Assembly: GCA_039679855.1 (NCBI GenBank)
Contig: JBDKUE010000055.1
Span: 1-8,143 of the forward strand
Direction of reading: 5' to 3'
DNA: 8,143 nucleotides
DNA from: UBA5314 sp039679855
GTDB lineage: Bacteria > Bacillota > Syntrophomonadia > Syntrophomonadales > Syntrophomonadaceae
The notes beneath the pieces were generated by a model, which was given only the letters and a program-made list of their open reading frames with translations, did not search any database and was not told the DNA's origin. Within the stretch, counting starts at the first letter, position 1, and the number at the start of each line of letters is the position of its first letter. Positions 1-6,223 of this stretch are shown in pieces. Made by a program: the position numbers and the translations under genes.

Positions 1-2
1 TC

Positions 3-110
3 CTATCGGAGAATGAGATATACAAGACCAGTTTTTCAAAGTATGGCGAAGAGTACCGCCGATATTTAAAAAACCGACAGCCCGCTTTCAGCTTGAGAAA
101 AGCCGGGTAA
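3..110 (+). CDS. C-terminal end of upstream protein, possibly VTC-domain polyphosphate polymerase (partial)
   Basis: An open frame enters from the left edge and ends at TAA 108-110, giving about 35 residues that begin LSENEIYKTSFSKYGEEYR and end in a basic tail (SLRKAG). It lies 24 bp before the DUF4956 gene, whose Shine-Dalgarno sequence begins 10 bp after this stop, so the two are probably co-transcribed. The frame is the only one of the three plus-strand frames that stays open to position 110. In many Firmicutes the gene next to DUF4956 and a Cthe_2159-like protein encodes a VTC-domain (polyphosphate polymerase) protein, and the SFSKY string resembles the serine/lysine-rich end of that domain. 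The identity is therefore an inference from neighbourhood and a short motif. A CotH-type protein would be an alternative from the same kind of neighbourhood. Confidence 0.5.
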   Translation, partial: LSENEIYKTSFSKYGEEYRRYLKNRQPAFSLRKAG

Positions 111-120
111 TTATTAAGAA

Positions 121-126
121 AGGAGG
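121..126 (+). promoter_or_regulatory. Shine-Dalgarno deciding the TTG start of the DUF4956 gene
   Basis: AGGAGG lies 8 nt before TTG 135-137. It is a perfect ribosome binding site, and no ATG or GTG lies at a suitable distance, so it fixes the TTG start. Confidence 0.85.
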
Positions 127-134
127 CACCAGCA

Positions 135-827
135 TTGTTAGAATCAATACTTGCTTCAACCAGCACTGCTCAGACCTTGAGCATCACAACAACCCTTTTG
201 ATACTGGCCGGAGCGCTTGGTTTGGGTCTTCTCATCAGCCGCGCCTATATCTGGACTCACAAGGAGGAAGGCTATGCACCGTCATTCACCGTCACCCTTA
301 TTATGCTTCCGGCTATAATAGCCATCATCATCCTGATGATCGGAGACAACGTGGCAAGAGCATTCAGCCTGGCTGGTGCTTTCTCCCTGATCCGCTTCCG
401 AAGCGCTCCCGGAGACCCCAAAGACATAGCCTACGTTTTCTTTTCCCTGGCGGTGGGCCTGGCCTGTGGTATGAAACACGTTGAATATGCGGCCCTGTTC
501 GCGGTGGTGCTCTGCTCGGTAATGCTGGTACTGAATAAAGTCAGGTATGCCAGCCCGCGCGGCAACGACATGCTTTTAAAGATAACTATACCGGAAAACC
601 TGAACTACCAGTCCCTGTTTGATGATATCTTCAGCAGGTACACCGATTCCTGGACTATGAAGACGGTAAAGACGAGCGATTTCGGTTCATTGTTCAAACT
701 GGTTTATCGTATCAGGTTAAAAAATGATTGCCCGCAAAAGGAGTTCCTGGATGAACTGCGCTGCCGGAACGGCAATCTGGACATCGCACTGACCTTCAGC
801 GACTTTGAAGATAGAGTATATCTTTAG
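135..827 (+). CDS. DUF4956-family integral membrane protein
   Basis: This 230-aa protein has a membrane N-terminal half and a soluble C-terminal half. Hydrophobic segments are visible at about residues 17-36, 51-69, 98-114 and 116-134. Between segments 2 and 3 is the family signature, GDNVARAFSLAGAFSLIRFR (70-89) followed by PGDPKDIAYVFF. This glycine/arginine-rich stretch is what I recognise as DUF4956. Residues 145-230 are a polar alpha/beta domain, probably cytoplasmic. The function of the family is unknown. It typically lies beside VTC polyphosphate polymerase and CotH or carbohydrate-binding genes, which fits a role in a polyphosphate or surface-polymer system at the membrane. The start is TTG with a perfect AGGAGG 8 nt upstream. 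The TAG stop coincides with the left edge of a palindromic element that separates it from the lipoprotein gene. The family call is secure; the role is inferred from context. Confidence 0.9.
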   Translation: MLESILASTSTAQTLSITTTLLILAGALGLGLLISRAYIWTHKEEGYAPSFTVTLIMLPAIIAIIILMIGDNVARAFSLAGAFSLIRFRSAPGDPKDIAYVFFSLAVGLACGMKHVEYAALFAVVLCSVMLVLNKVRYASPRGNDMLLKITIPENLNYQSLFDDIFSRYTDSWTMKTVKTSDFGSLFKLVYRIRLKNDCPQKEFLDELRCRNGNLDIALTFSDFEDRVYL

Positions 828-1038
828 TACTCTATACCATCTAAAAGTTTGTTTCTCGCCGGCCAAATTGCCGCAGGGCTGCGTTGTCGTCAATTGCAAT
901 ACGTCCAGTATTACTCTTTTGACGCCCACTGACGGGCTAATGCGGCGGTGCCAGGACGGCAAGGAGCCGCCCGACGCCTTCCCCTGCAACAATTTTGCTC
1001 GGTGAATAAACTAAACTTTTAGATGCTACAGACTACTA
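825..1038. mobile_element. MITE-like palindromic element, TA-flanked, 24-bp terminal inverted repeats
   Basis: The left end reads GTACTCTATACC then ATCTAAAAGTTT (827-850). The reverse complement of the right end (1013-1036) reads GTAGTCTGTAGC then ATCTAAAAGTTT, a match at 21 of 24 positions. Each end is bordered by TA (825-826 and 1037-1038), as expected for a TA target duplication of the IS630/Tc1-mariner kind. Weaker inverted similarity continues inward to GCAGGG at 873-878 and CCCTGC at 982-987. The centre has further hairpins: AATAC 898-902 with GTATT 908-912, and a nested stem GCGGC 942-946 / TGCC 949-952 with GGCA 958-961 / GCCGC 966-970. No convincing gene is inside. Deleting 827-1038 leaves CTT-TAG-AAAGGAAAG, an intact stop and ribosome binding site, which supports insertion. 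An alternative is a structured intergenic RNA without mobility. Confidence 0.7.
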
Positions 1039-1039
1039 G

Positions 1040-1048
1040 AAAGGAAAG
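1040..1048 (+). promoter_or_regulatory. Ribosome binding site of the lipoprotein gene
   Basis: AAAGGAAAG has its AAGGA core at 1041-1045. That is only 3 nt from ATG 1049 but 9 nt from ATG 1055, so the second ATG is the better-placed start. The site lies just outside the right TA of the palindromic element. Confidence 0.6.
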
Positions 1049-2917
1049 ATGGATATGTTCATTGACAGTTTAAAAGGCAAAGTATTGAGCGGGGCCCTGG
1101 CAACCCTGCTTCTAGCCGGGACTCTGTACGGCTGTTCGGGAAGCGGGGTGATAGGCACGAGCACCGCCCAGACCAGTTCGGCCAGTTCCATTTCCGTAGA
1201 TTTTGACAGTCAGGACCTGGACAGCAGCTGGAACTCCCAGGCATCCCAAATTACCCTGAATGGGAACGCAATTAGCTTAAATGGTCAGGGAGCGGTTGTC
1301 AACGGCAGCACGGTTACCATAAATGCAGCCGGATTGTACGTCGTAACCGGTTCTCTCAATGAGGGGCAGATAGTGATCGATACCGATGATAAGGAAATAG
1401 TTCACCTGGTTTTAAATGGAGCCCAGGTAAGTTCTTCAGCAAGCTCGCCTCTATACATCAAGAACGCCGACAAAACGGTCATAACCTTGGCTGAAGGAAG
1501 CAGCAACAGCCTTAACTTCAATTGTTCGTCAGACCTGGCTGACACCTCCTCGGATGAACCGGATGCCGCACTTTTCAGCCAGGACGACCTGACCATCAAC
1601 GGCGGGGGCTCACTTACGGTCATAGCCATAAACAGCGTCGGCCTTTCCAGTAAAGACGACCTCAAGCTGGTAAACGGCAGCATTACCGTTACGAGCGGTG
1701 CCGACGGAATCCAGGGGAAAGACAGCATTGCGGTCCGGGATGGAAAAATCACCGTCAAGGCAGGCAAGGACGGACTTCAGTCCAACAACGACCAGGATGA
1801 GAACAAGGGCTTCATCTATATTGAAGGTGGAACCCTGCAGGTCGCCGCCCAGGCGGATGGCATTCAAGCCGAAACCAGCGTCCTTATCAAAGGAGGAGAT
1901 ATCAATATCTCTTCCGGGGGTGGCAGCGCCAACGGCATCAGCCAGGGTAATCAAGCGATGCCCGGTATGAACCAGGCTAAGGTCAACACCAGCGATACCG
2001 ATACCGAGTCGGCCAAAGGGATCAAAGCCGCGGCTGATATCACAATCGAAAACGGCCGCATCGTATTAAACACGGCAGACGATGCCGTCCATTCCAACGG
2101 CAGCATAAGCATAAATGGAGGTACAGTAAGTATTAGCTCGGGTGATGATGGTATCCATTCCGATGCTTCACTGGTAGTAAATGCTGGTGATATCACTATC
2201 GATAAGAGTTACGAAGGGCTGGAAAGCGCCGCCATTACCATCAACGAAGGCAGTATCCACGTACAGGCCAGTGACGACGGCCTCAATACTTCCGGCGGCA
2301 GCGACGGTTCTTCGGTTAACTGCAGACCCGGTCAGAATAATTTCGACACCTCGGATGGCAGCAAACTTGACATCAATGGGGGCTATATCTACATCAATGC
2401 CCAGGGTGACGGCCTCGATTCTAACGGGGACTTTACCATGACCGGCGGTACTGTAATAGTAAACGGCCCCACCAGTGACGGCGACGGCGCCCTCGATTAC
2501 AATGGAACCGGCACCGTTAACGGTGGACTGCTGATTGCCGCAGGCAGCTCGGGAATGGTTCAGGCTCCAGGCGCCGATTCGGCCCAGGCTAGTTTGCAGC
2601 TCAATCTGGGAACCCAGAAAGCGGGAACTCTAATATGCATAAAAAATGAAGCAGGAGAGGAAATCCTTACTTTCTCCCCAGCTAAAGACTACGCCTCGTT
2701 GATCGTATCCTCCCCGCAGCTCGAACAGGGAGCCACCTATACGGTATACGTAGGCGGGAGTTCAACCGGCACTATCAAGGATGGTCTATACAGCGGTGGG
2801 ACTTACACTCCAGGAACCCAGGTGGCCAGCATTCAGCTGTCCGGCGTCGTCACCCAGTACGGCCAGGCAGGCGGCAGGATGCCCGGCGGCGGTATGGGAC
2901 GCGGTCCGGGTCGGTAA
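1049..2917 (+). CDS. Cthe_2159-like beta-helix lipoprotein, carbohydrate-binding domain protein
   Basis: The 622-aa product is exported and lipid-anchored. It has a basic N-terminus, a hydrophobic stretch at residues 12-26 and a lipobox LYGC with the modified Cys at 29, followed by a Ser/Gly/Thr linker. From about residue 65 to 500 it consists of short beta-strand repeats with an Asp-Gly turn: ADGIQ 218, KDGLQ 240, ADGIQ 269, DDAVHS 344, DDGIHS 366, YEGLES 388, DDGLNT 409, GDGLDS 453. The spacing is often 21-22 residues, as in a right-handed parallel beta-helix. This matches the Cthe_2159 family, which binds acidic and plant-type polysaccharides and resembles pectate lyases; I see no proof of catalysis. 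Residues 515-600 form a separate beta domain, and the tail (608-622) is Gly/Met/Arg-rich. ATG 1055 is a better-placed start than 1049. A role at the cell surface with the DUF4956 protein is inferred. Confidence 0.88.
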   Translation: MDMFIDSLKGKVLSGALATLLLAGTLYGCSGSGVIGTSTAQTSSASSISVDFDSQDLDSSWNSQASQITLNGNAISLNGQGAVVNGSTVTINAAGLYVVTGSLNEGQIVIDTDDKEIVHLVLNGAQVSSSASSPLYIKNADKTVITLAEGSSNSLNFNCSSDLADTSSDEPDAALFSQDDLTINGGGSLTVIAINSVGLSSKDDLKLVNGSITVTSGADGIQGKDSIAVRDGKITVKAGKDGLQSNNDQDENKGFIYIEGGTLQVAAQADGIQAETSVLIKGGDINISSGGGSANGISQGNQAMPGMNQAKVNTSDTDTESAKGIKAAADITIENGRIVLNTADDAVHSNGSISINGGTVSISSGDDGIHSDASLVVNAGDITIDKSYEGLESAAITINEGSIHVQASDDGLNTSGGSDGSSVNCRPGQNNFDTSDGSKLDINGGYIYINAQGDGLDSNGDFTMTGGTVIVNGPTSDGDGALDYNGTGTVNGGLLIAAGSSGMVQAPGADSAQASLQLNLGTQKAGTLICIKNEAGEEILTFSPAKDYASLIVSSPQLEQGATYTVYVGGSSTGTIKDGLYSGGTYTPGTQVASIQLSGVVTQYGQAGGRMPGGGMGRGPGR

Positions 2918-2960
2918 GAACACCGGGCAGGCCCGCTTTGGATAAATATTAACCCTTCTG

Positions 2961-2998
2961 AAAAAACCGCCGTTGGGGTAAAATCCATCGGCGGTTTT
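2961..2998. terminator. Bidirectional rho-independent terminator
   Basis: AAAACCGCCG (2963-2972) pairs perfectly over 10 bp with CGGCGGTTTT (2989-2998) across a 16-nt loop. On the plus strand the stem ends in four T. On the minus strand the complement of A 2961-2966 gives six T, so it is stronger for the minus-strand iron-sulfur gene. It lies between two convergent genes ending at 2917 and 3035 and serves both. Confidence 0.85.
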
Positions 2999-3034
2999 GC
3001 GTTCGGGGATGAGTTCATCAACGAAGGCCGACCA

Positions 3035-3877
3035 TCATTGGTTAGTTTTAGGAGGAATGCGGCTTTCACAGGGAACACCAGTCTGGCATTTGCCGCAGCC
3101 GTACCGGGGGCTGTACCGGGCGGTGGTTCGATCCAGAAACGCCGAGCAGATGCTGTGGTTCTTTCCCTCTTCAATAGATATGGCACCTACCGGGCACCTC
3201 TTTACGCAGTGGCCGCACATCGAACAGAATTCGGAAACCTCTTCATATTGTCTCTCATCAGCCGGCAGGTATAATTCGCTGATGATGCTGCCAAATCTTC
3301 CGGCTATTCCCCGGACGGTAATCAATCCTCTGGACAGGCCGAAGGTTCCAAGTCCGCAGACGAAGGCGGCATGTCGTTCCGACCAAGTGCTGGTAAAGGA
3401 CAAACCCGGATGCTTGGAATTGGGGCCGGCATTCATCTGAGCCCAGAATCTTTCATCCGATGAAGGCACCAGGCTTGTATACCCGGCGTCATTCAAGCTG
3501 CCACTCAAATAGGCGCATAATCTATTTATGAAGGCCTGGCCTTCAATTCGCCCGTGCAGCCATTCGTTGGACGGCCATAACCTGGTCTTGCGGGTGGCCT
3601 TTTTTACTGCCAGGGAGAATGGCAGGAAAAAAGAAATAACCGTTTGGGCTCCCGGCAGCCATTCCCGGGGAAGCATATAATGCTGGCCGATGATCGAATC
3701 CCGTTTGAACAAGTTAAAATAGGCATCATCTGGAGCCCCAAAACCAAATAAAGGAGCTTCGAAAATTTTCATTCCCACCAGGTCAGGTGAGATAGCCAGC
3801 TGCTCGTTTATGTAATTGTCCGGTGAGTTTTCAATAAAGTCGCCAGCTATTTTTATTAAATCTTCTCTGTTCATCAT
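3035..3877 (-). CDS. QueG-like (COG1600) 4Fe-4S protein, epoxyqueuosine reductase relative
   Basis: This 280-aa iron-sulfur protein has a central motif RHAAFVCGLGTFGLSRGLIT (168-187). That motif is typical of the COG1600 group, which includes the cobalamin-dependent epoxyqueuosine reductase QueG. A CSMCGHCVKRCP motif follows (Cys 218, 221, 224, 228), ligating one 4Fe-4S cluster. Cys 244, 261, 264 and 270 (CGKCQTGVPC) could ligate a second. The second motif is spaced C-x2-C-x5-C rather than the C-x2-C-x3-C of true QueG, and the C-terminal HEAT-like extension of long QueG proteins is absent. It is therefore probably a paralogous reductase of unknown substrate, cytoplasmic, found mainly in anaerobes. 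The tandem start codons ATG 3877 and ATG 3874 follow AAGGGGGG; the second, 5 nt away, is better spaced. It is divergent from the LysR gene and may be its target. Family confidence is high; the substrate is unknown. Confidence 0.85.
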   Translation of the reverse strand: MMNREDLIKIAGDFIENSPDNYINEQLAISPDLVGMKIFEAPLFGFGAPDDAYFNLFKRDSIIGQHYMLPREWLPGAQTVISFFLPFSLAVKKATRKTRLWPSNEWLHGRIEGQAFINRLCAYLSGSLNDAGYTSLVPSSDERFWAQMNAGPNSKHPGLSFTSTWSERHAAFVCGLGTFGLSRGLITVRGIAGRFGSIISELYLPADERQYEEVSEFCSMCGHCVKRCPVGAISIEEGKNHSICSAFLDRTTARYSPRYGCGKCQTGVPCESRIPPKTNQ

Positions 3878-3930
3878 ATCCCCCCTTATCTCTATTTCTA
3901 GAGTACAATGCTGCCCAGTTATTTGTAAAA

Positions 3931-3959
3931 TTGATAGTTGTAATAGATATGATTAAAAT
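3931..3959 (+). promoter_or_regulatory. Sigma-A-like promoter for the LysR gene
   Basis: TTGATA (3931-3936), a 17-nt spacer and TAAAAT (3954-3959) match the -35/-10 consensus well, ending 29 nt before the GTG start. The whole gap 3878-3988 is AT-rich and shared with the divergent iron-sulfur gene. LysR proteins commonly bind such gaps, but I could not pick out a convincing T-N11-A dyad or a strong minus-strand promoter. Confidence 0.55.
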
Positions 3960-3988
3960 TTATGATGAAAGGGAAGGGGGGTGGTTAA

Positions 3989-4882
3989 GTGGATATCAAG
4001 CATCTCAAAACCTTTTCTACTGTAGCGGCACTGGGCAGTTTTAGCCACGCCTCCAGAGAATTGGGTTATGCCCAGCCAACGGTTTCAACTCATGTTCAAC
4101 TGCTGGAAAAAGAGTTTAACATCAAGTTGTTTGAAAGGCTGGGACACCGGATCAAACTGACCCGGGAGGGAGAACACTTCCTGATATACGCAGAAAATAT
4201 ATTAAGGCTTTCCGACGAAGCCAGCGCAATGATGTCCGAACTCTCCTCCAGTGAAACAGTAGCCGGAAAAATTACTATTGGGGCCAATGAATCATTCAGC
4301 GTGGTCCGTTTGCCTTCTGTGCTTAAACACTTCATGCAAAGCTATCCCCAGGTGGACATAAACCTGAAGTTTGGCTCCATAAAAGGCATCCACGAACAGC
4401 TGCAAAACAATACCGTCGATGTAGCTTTCTTTTTAACCCGTGAGGTAGACTACCCCGATCTGAAAGTGGAAACCCTGCTCAATGAGCCGGTGGTTATGGT
4501 CGCTTCCCCCGATCACCTGTTAAGCTCTGGCGGCCTGGACAGTCTGCGAATCTTGGAAAACCAGGACTTGATCATAACCCAGGAAAACTGCACATATCGC
4601 GCTTTGATCAACGACCTGCTCAATGAAGCGAAGGTTAAGCCGCAAGCGCTTATTGAGATCAACAACCTCCAGGCCATTAAACAGCTGGTCATGAGCGGTC
4701 TGGGAATTACCATTTTGCCGCGTATTACGGTCGAGTACGAGATATCTCAAAAGCTGCTGGTTGAACTCCCCTGGCATGAACCGCCCCTGCCGGTTGCCAC
4801 CCAAATCGCCTACCATAAAGACAAGTGGCTTTCTCCACCCATTCTGGGCTTCCTGGAGCATACCAGGCGGTATTACAGTTGA
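3989..4882 (+). CDS. LysR-family transcriptional regulator
   Basis: The 297-aa protein has the usual LysR length and layout. The N-terminal winged helix-turn-helix covers about residues 1-60 (MDIKHLKTFSTVAALGSFSH, then ASRELGYAQPTVSTHVQLLE and LFERLGHRIKLTREG). A linker helix follows (61-90), then a two-lobed effector-binding domain from about 93 to 290. The effector domain includes NCTYR (200-204) with a single Cys 201 and GLGITILPR (237-245). The ligand cannot be told from sequence. The start is GTG with the G-rich ribosome binding site GGAAGGGGGG at 3972-3981. The gene is transcribed away from the QueG-like gene, an arrangement in which LysR proteins usually regulate the divergent neighbour and themselves. 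That target assignment is inference; the family call is firm. Confidence 0.95.
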   Translation: MDIKHLKTFSTVAALGSFSHASRELGYAQPTVSTHVQLLEKEFNIKLFERLGHRIKLTREGEHFLIYAENILRLSDEASAMMSELSSSETVAGKITIGANESFSVVRLPSVLKHFMQSYPQVDINLKFGSIKGIHEQLQNNTVDVAFFLTREVDYPDLKVETLLNEPVVMVASPDHLLSSGGLDSLRILENQDLIITQENCTYRALINDLLNEAKVKPQALIEINNLQAIKQLVMSGLGITILPRITVEYEISQKLLVELPWHEPPLPVATQIAYHKDKWLSPPILGFLEHTRRYYS

Positions 4883-4935
4883 CTGAACCGGCTTCATTTT
4901 TCGCCCGTATTATGGTAGATTTTTTATTAGCGTTT

Positions 4936-4964
4936 TTGGCAGAATAATGACATATTCAAATACT
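4936..4964 (+). promoter_or_regulatory. Possible promoter of the WD40-like gene
   Basis: TTGGCA (4936-4941), a 17-nt spacer and AATACT (4959-4964) give a plausible but imperfect sigma-A promoter, 25 nt before the TTG start. It would give this gene its own transcript rather than read-through from LysR. Confidence 0.4.
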
Positions 4965-4976
4965 TATTAAGAGGCT

Positions 4977-4982
4977 GGAGGT
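4977..4982 (+). promoter_or_regulatory. Shine-Dalgarno deciding the TTG start of the WD40-like gene
   Basis: GGAGGT lies 7 nt before TTG 4990-4992, and no ATG lies nearby in frame, so it fixes an otherwise weak start codon. Confidence 0.8.
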
Positions 4983-4989
4983 AGTATAC

Positions 4990-5955
4990 TTGGCATCCCC
5001 CGTTACCCTGCAGACAACCGCACATCTATCATTTGAGCAAGAGCCGGCTGGAATTCGCATGTCTGGGGACGAGCAGTTCCTGGTCTATTTTCGTTCGGCC
5101 GAGATAACAGTATATTCTATGGCTGAACTTACCACACCCCTGTACAAATTAAAGGCCCCCAGCCGGATCATTCAAGGCGTGGCTTTTTCGCCTGACGGGC
5201 GCTTACTGGCGGCAGCCACCGATGACAACCAGGTGGGCCTGTGGTCACTCCCTTCGGGAGAATGGATGCAGGTTGTGGACGGCCGGCTTAACAAGCAGGG
5301 CTTTTTCAAAGGCATGTTCGGCTTGAGCCACAACCAGGTGGTGTTTTCACCCGATGGCCAATTCCTGGCCGCGCTCGATAACAAAGCCCGTCCGGTTATC
5401 TGGGAAACGAAAAAATACTCAATTTGCAGCCACATGGATGAAGAGGTGGGCGATGCCGGGGCTCATTTGATGGACTTTTCGCCGGACAGCCAGATGCTGG
5501 TGGTCGCCCACCCTCACGCCACAATACTCTACCATTCCCAGACGGGCATAAGGATAGAGAGGTTTAAGGCCGCCGGAAAATGTCTGGCCTTTCACCACAG
5601 CGAAAAGCAGTTTGCCGTGGGCCTCAAGAACAGCGTCAAATTATTTGATCCGGATATTGAAGAAGCGGAGTTTTGCGGCAACGCCAATGACGGCGTCAAC
5701 TCCATCCACCAGGTGATGTTTAACAGCGACGGACGGTTTCTACTGGCCGCCGGCCGAGCGATTGGCGCATCACCTAAAAGCGATGTTCTTTATGCCTGGT
5801 CACTGGCAGAGGGGCTCCCCCTTCCCCTGGTTTATCCTGATAAATGGCCCACTAACCTGGTTTATAAAATACACCTTATTGGCCCTGACAAGATTGCCCT
5901 GGTATCGAAAGGCTCGAAACAAGCCGTTGTCATGCACCTGGTTTTTCCGGATTAA
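4990..5955 (+). CDS. WD40-like beta-propeller repeat protein
   Basis: The 321-aa product has no signal peptide or membrane segment, so it is predicted cytoplasmic. Blades are recognisable by the VxFSPDGxxLA strand and a following W or F with Asp: VAFSPDGRLLAAATDDNQVG with LW (64-85), VVFSPDGQFLAAL with VIW (117-138), MDFSPDSQMLVVA (161-173), LAFHHSEKQFAVG with VKLFD (199-220) and VMFNSDGRFLLAAG with YAW (242-270). With degenerate outer blades at 10-45 and 285-320 this makes about seven, enough for one closed propeller. Such proteins act as binding scaffolds; no enzyme domain is attached and no partner is evident. The start is TTG with GGAGGT 7 nt upstream. Its 3' end overlaps the convergent small gene by 26 bp. 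The fold is well supported; the function is unknown. Confidence 0.85.
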   Translation: MASPVTLQTTAHLSFEQEPAGIRMSGDEQFLVYFRSAEITVYSMAELTTPLYKLKAPSRIIQGVAFSPDGRLLAAATDDNQVGLWSLPSGEWMQVVDGRLNKQGFFKGMFGLSHNQVVFSPDGQFLAALDNKARPVIWETKKYSICSHMDEEVGDAGAHLMDFSPDSQMLVVAHPHATILYHSQTGIRIERFKAAGKCLAFHHSEKQFAVGLKNSVKLFDPDIEEAEFCGNANDGVNSIHQVMFNSDGRFLLAAGRAIGASPKSDVLYAWSLAEGLPLPLVYPDKWPTNLVYKIHLIGPDKIALVSKGSKQAVVMHLVFPD

Positions 5956-6103
5956 CTGGCTCTCCATTCATTTCGTTTTCGAGCAGTTTCCTCAGTTCCT
6001 CAATCAGGGGATTCAACTTTTCCGGCATGGCACAGCCCTCGCAGGTCATCATCATCCACTGCTCAATTTTGTCCAGAATCTTCTTAATTTTCTCCTCATC
6101 CAT
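5930..6103 (-). CDS. Small 57-aa CxxC protein of unknown function
   Basis: This is a short minus-strand gene, ATG 6103-6101 to TGA 5932-5930. The protein starts MDEEKIKKILDKIEQWMMMT, continues CEGCAMPEKLNPLIEELRKL and ends in a Pro/Glu-rich tail. It is charged and helical with heptad-like leucines and isoleucines on both sides of a CEGC pair (Cys 21, Cys 24), so a small metal- or redox-sensitive helical hairpin is possible. The composition is that of a real protein, and a GGAGAG ribosome binding site lies 5 nt before the ATG, joined to a run of eleven G. It follows the MFS gene on the same strand by 120 bp and may share its transcript. Its last 26 bp overlap the end of the convergent WD40-like gene. 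I do not recognise the family. Confidence 0.7.
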   Translation of the reverse strand: MDEEKIKKILDKIEQWMMMTCEGCAMPEKLNPLIEELRKLLENEMNGEPVNPEKPGA

Positions 6104-6108
6104 GGAAT

Positions 6109-6123
6109 CTCTCCCCCCCCCCC
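6109..6123 (-). repeat. G11 homopolymer next to the ribosome binding site of the small gene
   Basis: Eleven consecutive C on the plus strand (6113-6123) read as G11 on the minus strand and run straight into AGAG (6112-6109), forming the Shine-Dalgarno site for ATG 6103. Tracts of this length are prone to slippage. Length change would alter the leader upstream of the site, not the spacing between site and start. The exact count could also be a sequencing error. Confidence 0.7.
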
Positions 6124-6223
6124 GGATAGACCGTATATAATCTTATTTCCGCCATTCTTCATAGCAGGCCGTTGTTCCTCCAACCACGAGAACTTCCGGG
6201 CAAATAGCGCGACAGAAGGCAGT

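Noticed and set aside
717..992. 91-aa minus-strand open frame
   Set aside because: It spans the end of a clear gene and the palindromic element; it is a by-product of the inverted repeat.
805..1005. 66-aa plus-strand open frame in the gap after the DUF4956 gene
   Set aside because: It lies largely inside the palindromic element, begins within the DUF4956 gene and has no ribosome binding site; the composition is not protein-like.
1402..2441. Several 80-120 aa open frames on both strands inside the lipoprotein gene
   Set aside because: They arise from the repetitive, Gly/Asp/Ser-rich coding sequence and have no independent signals.
4868..4901. Possible terminator at the LysR stop (CGGT..CAGT-TG-ACTG..ACCG then T5)
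   Set aside because: The stem is short with an asymmetric bulge, overlaps the stop codon, and the T run is 6 nt away; too weak to call.
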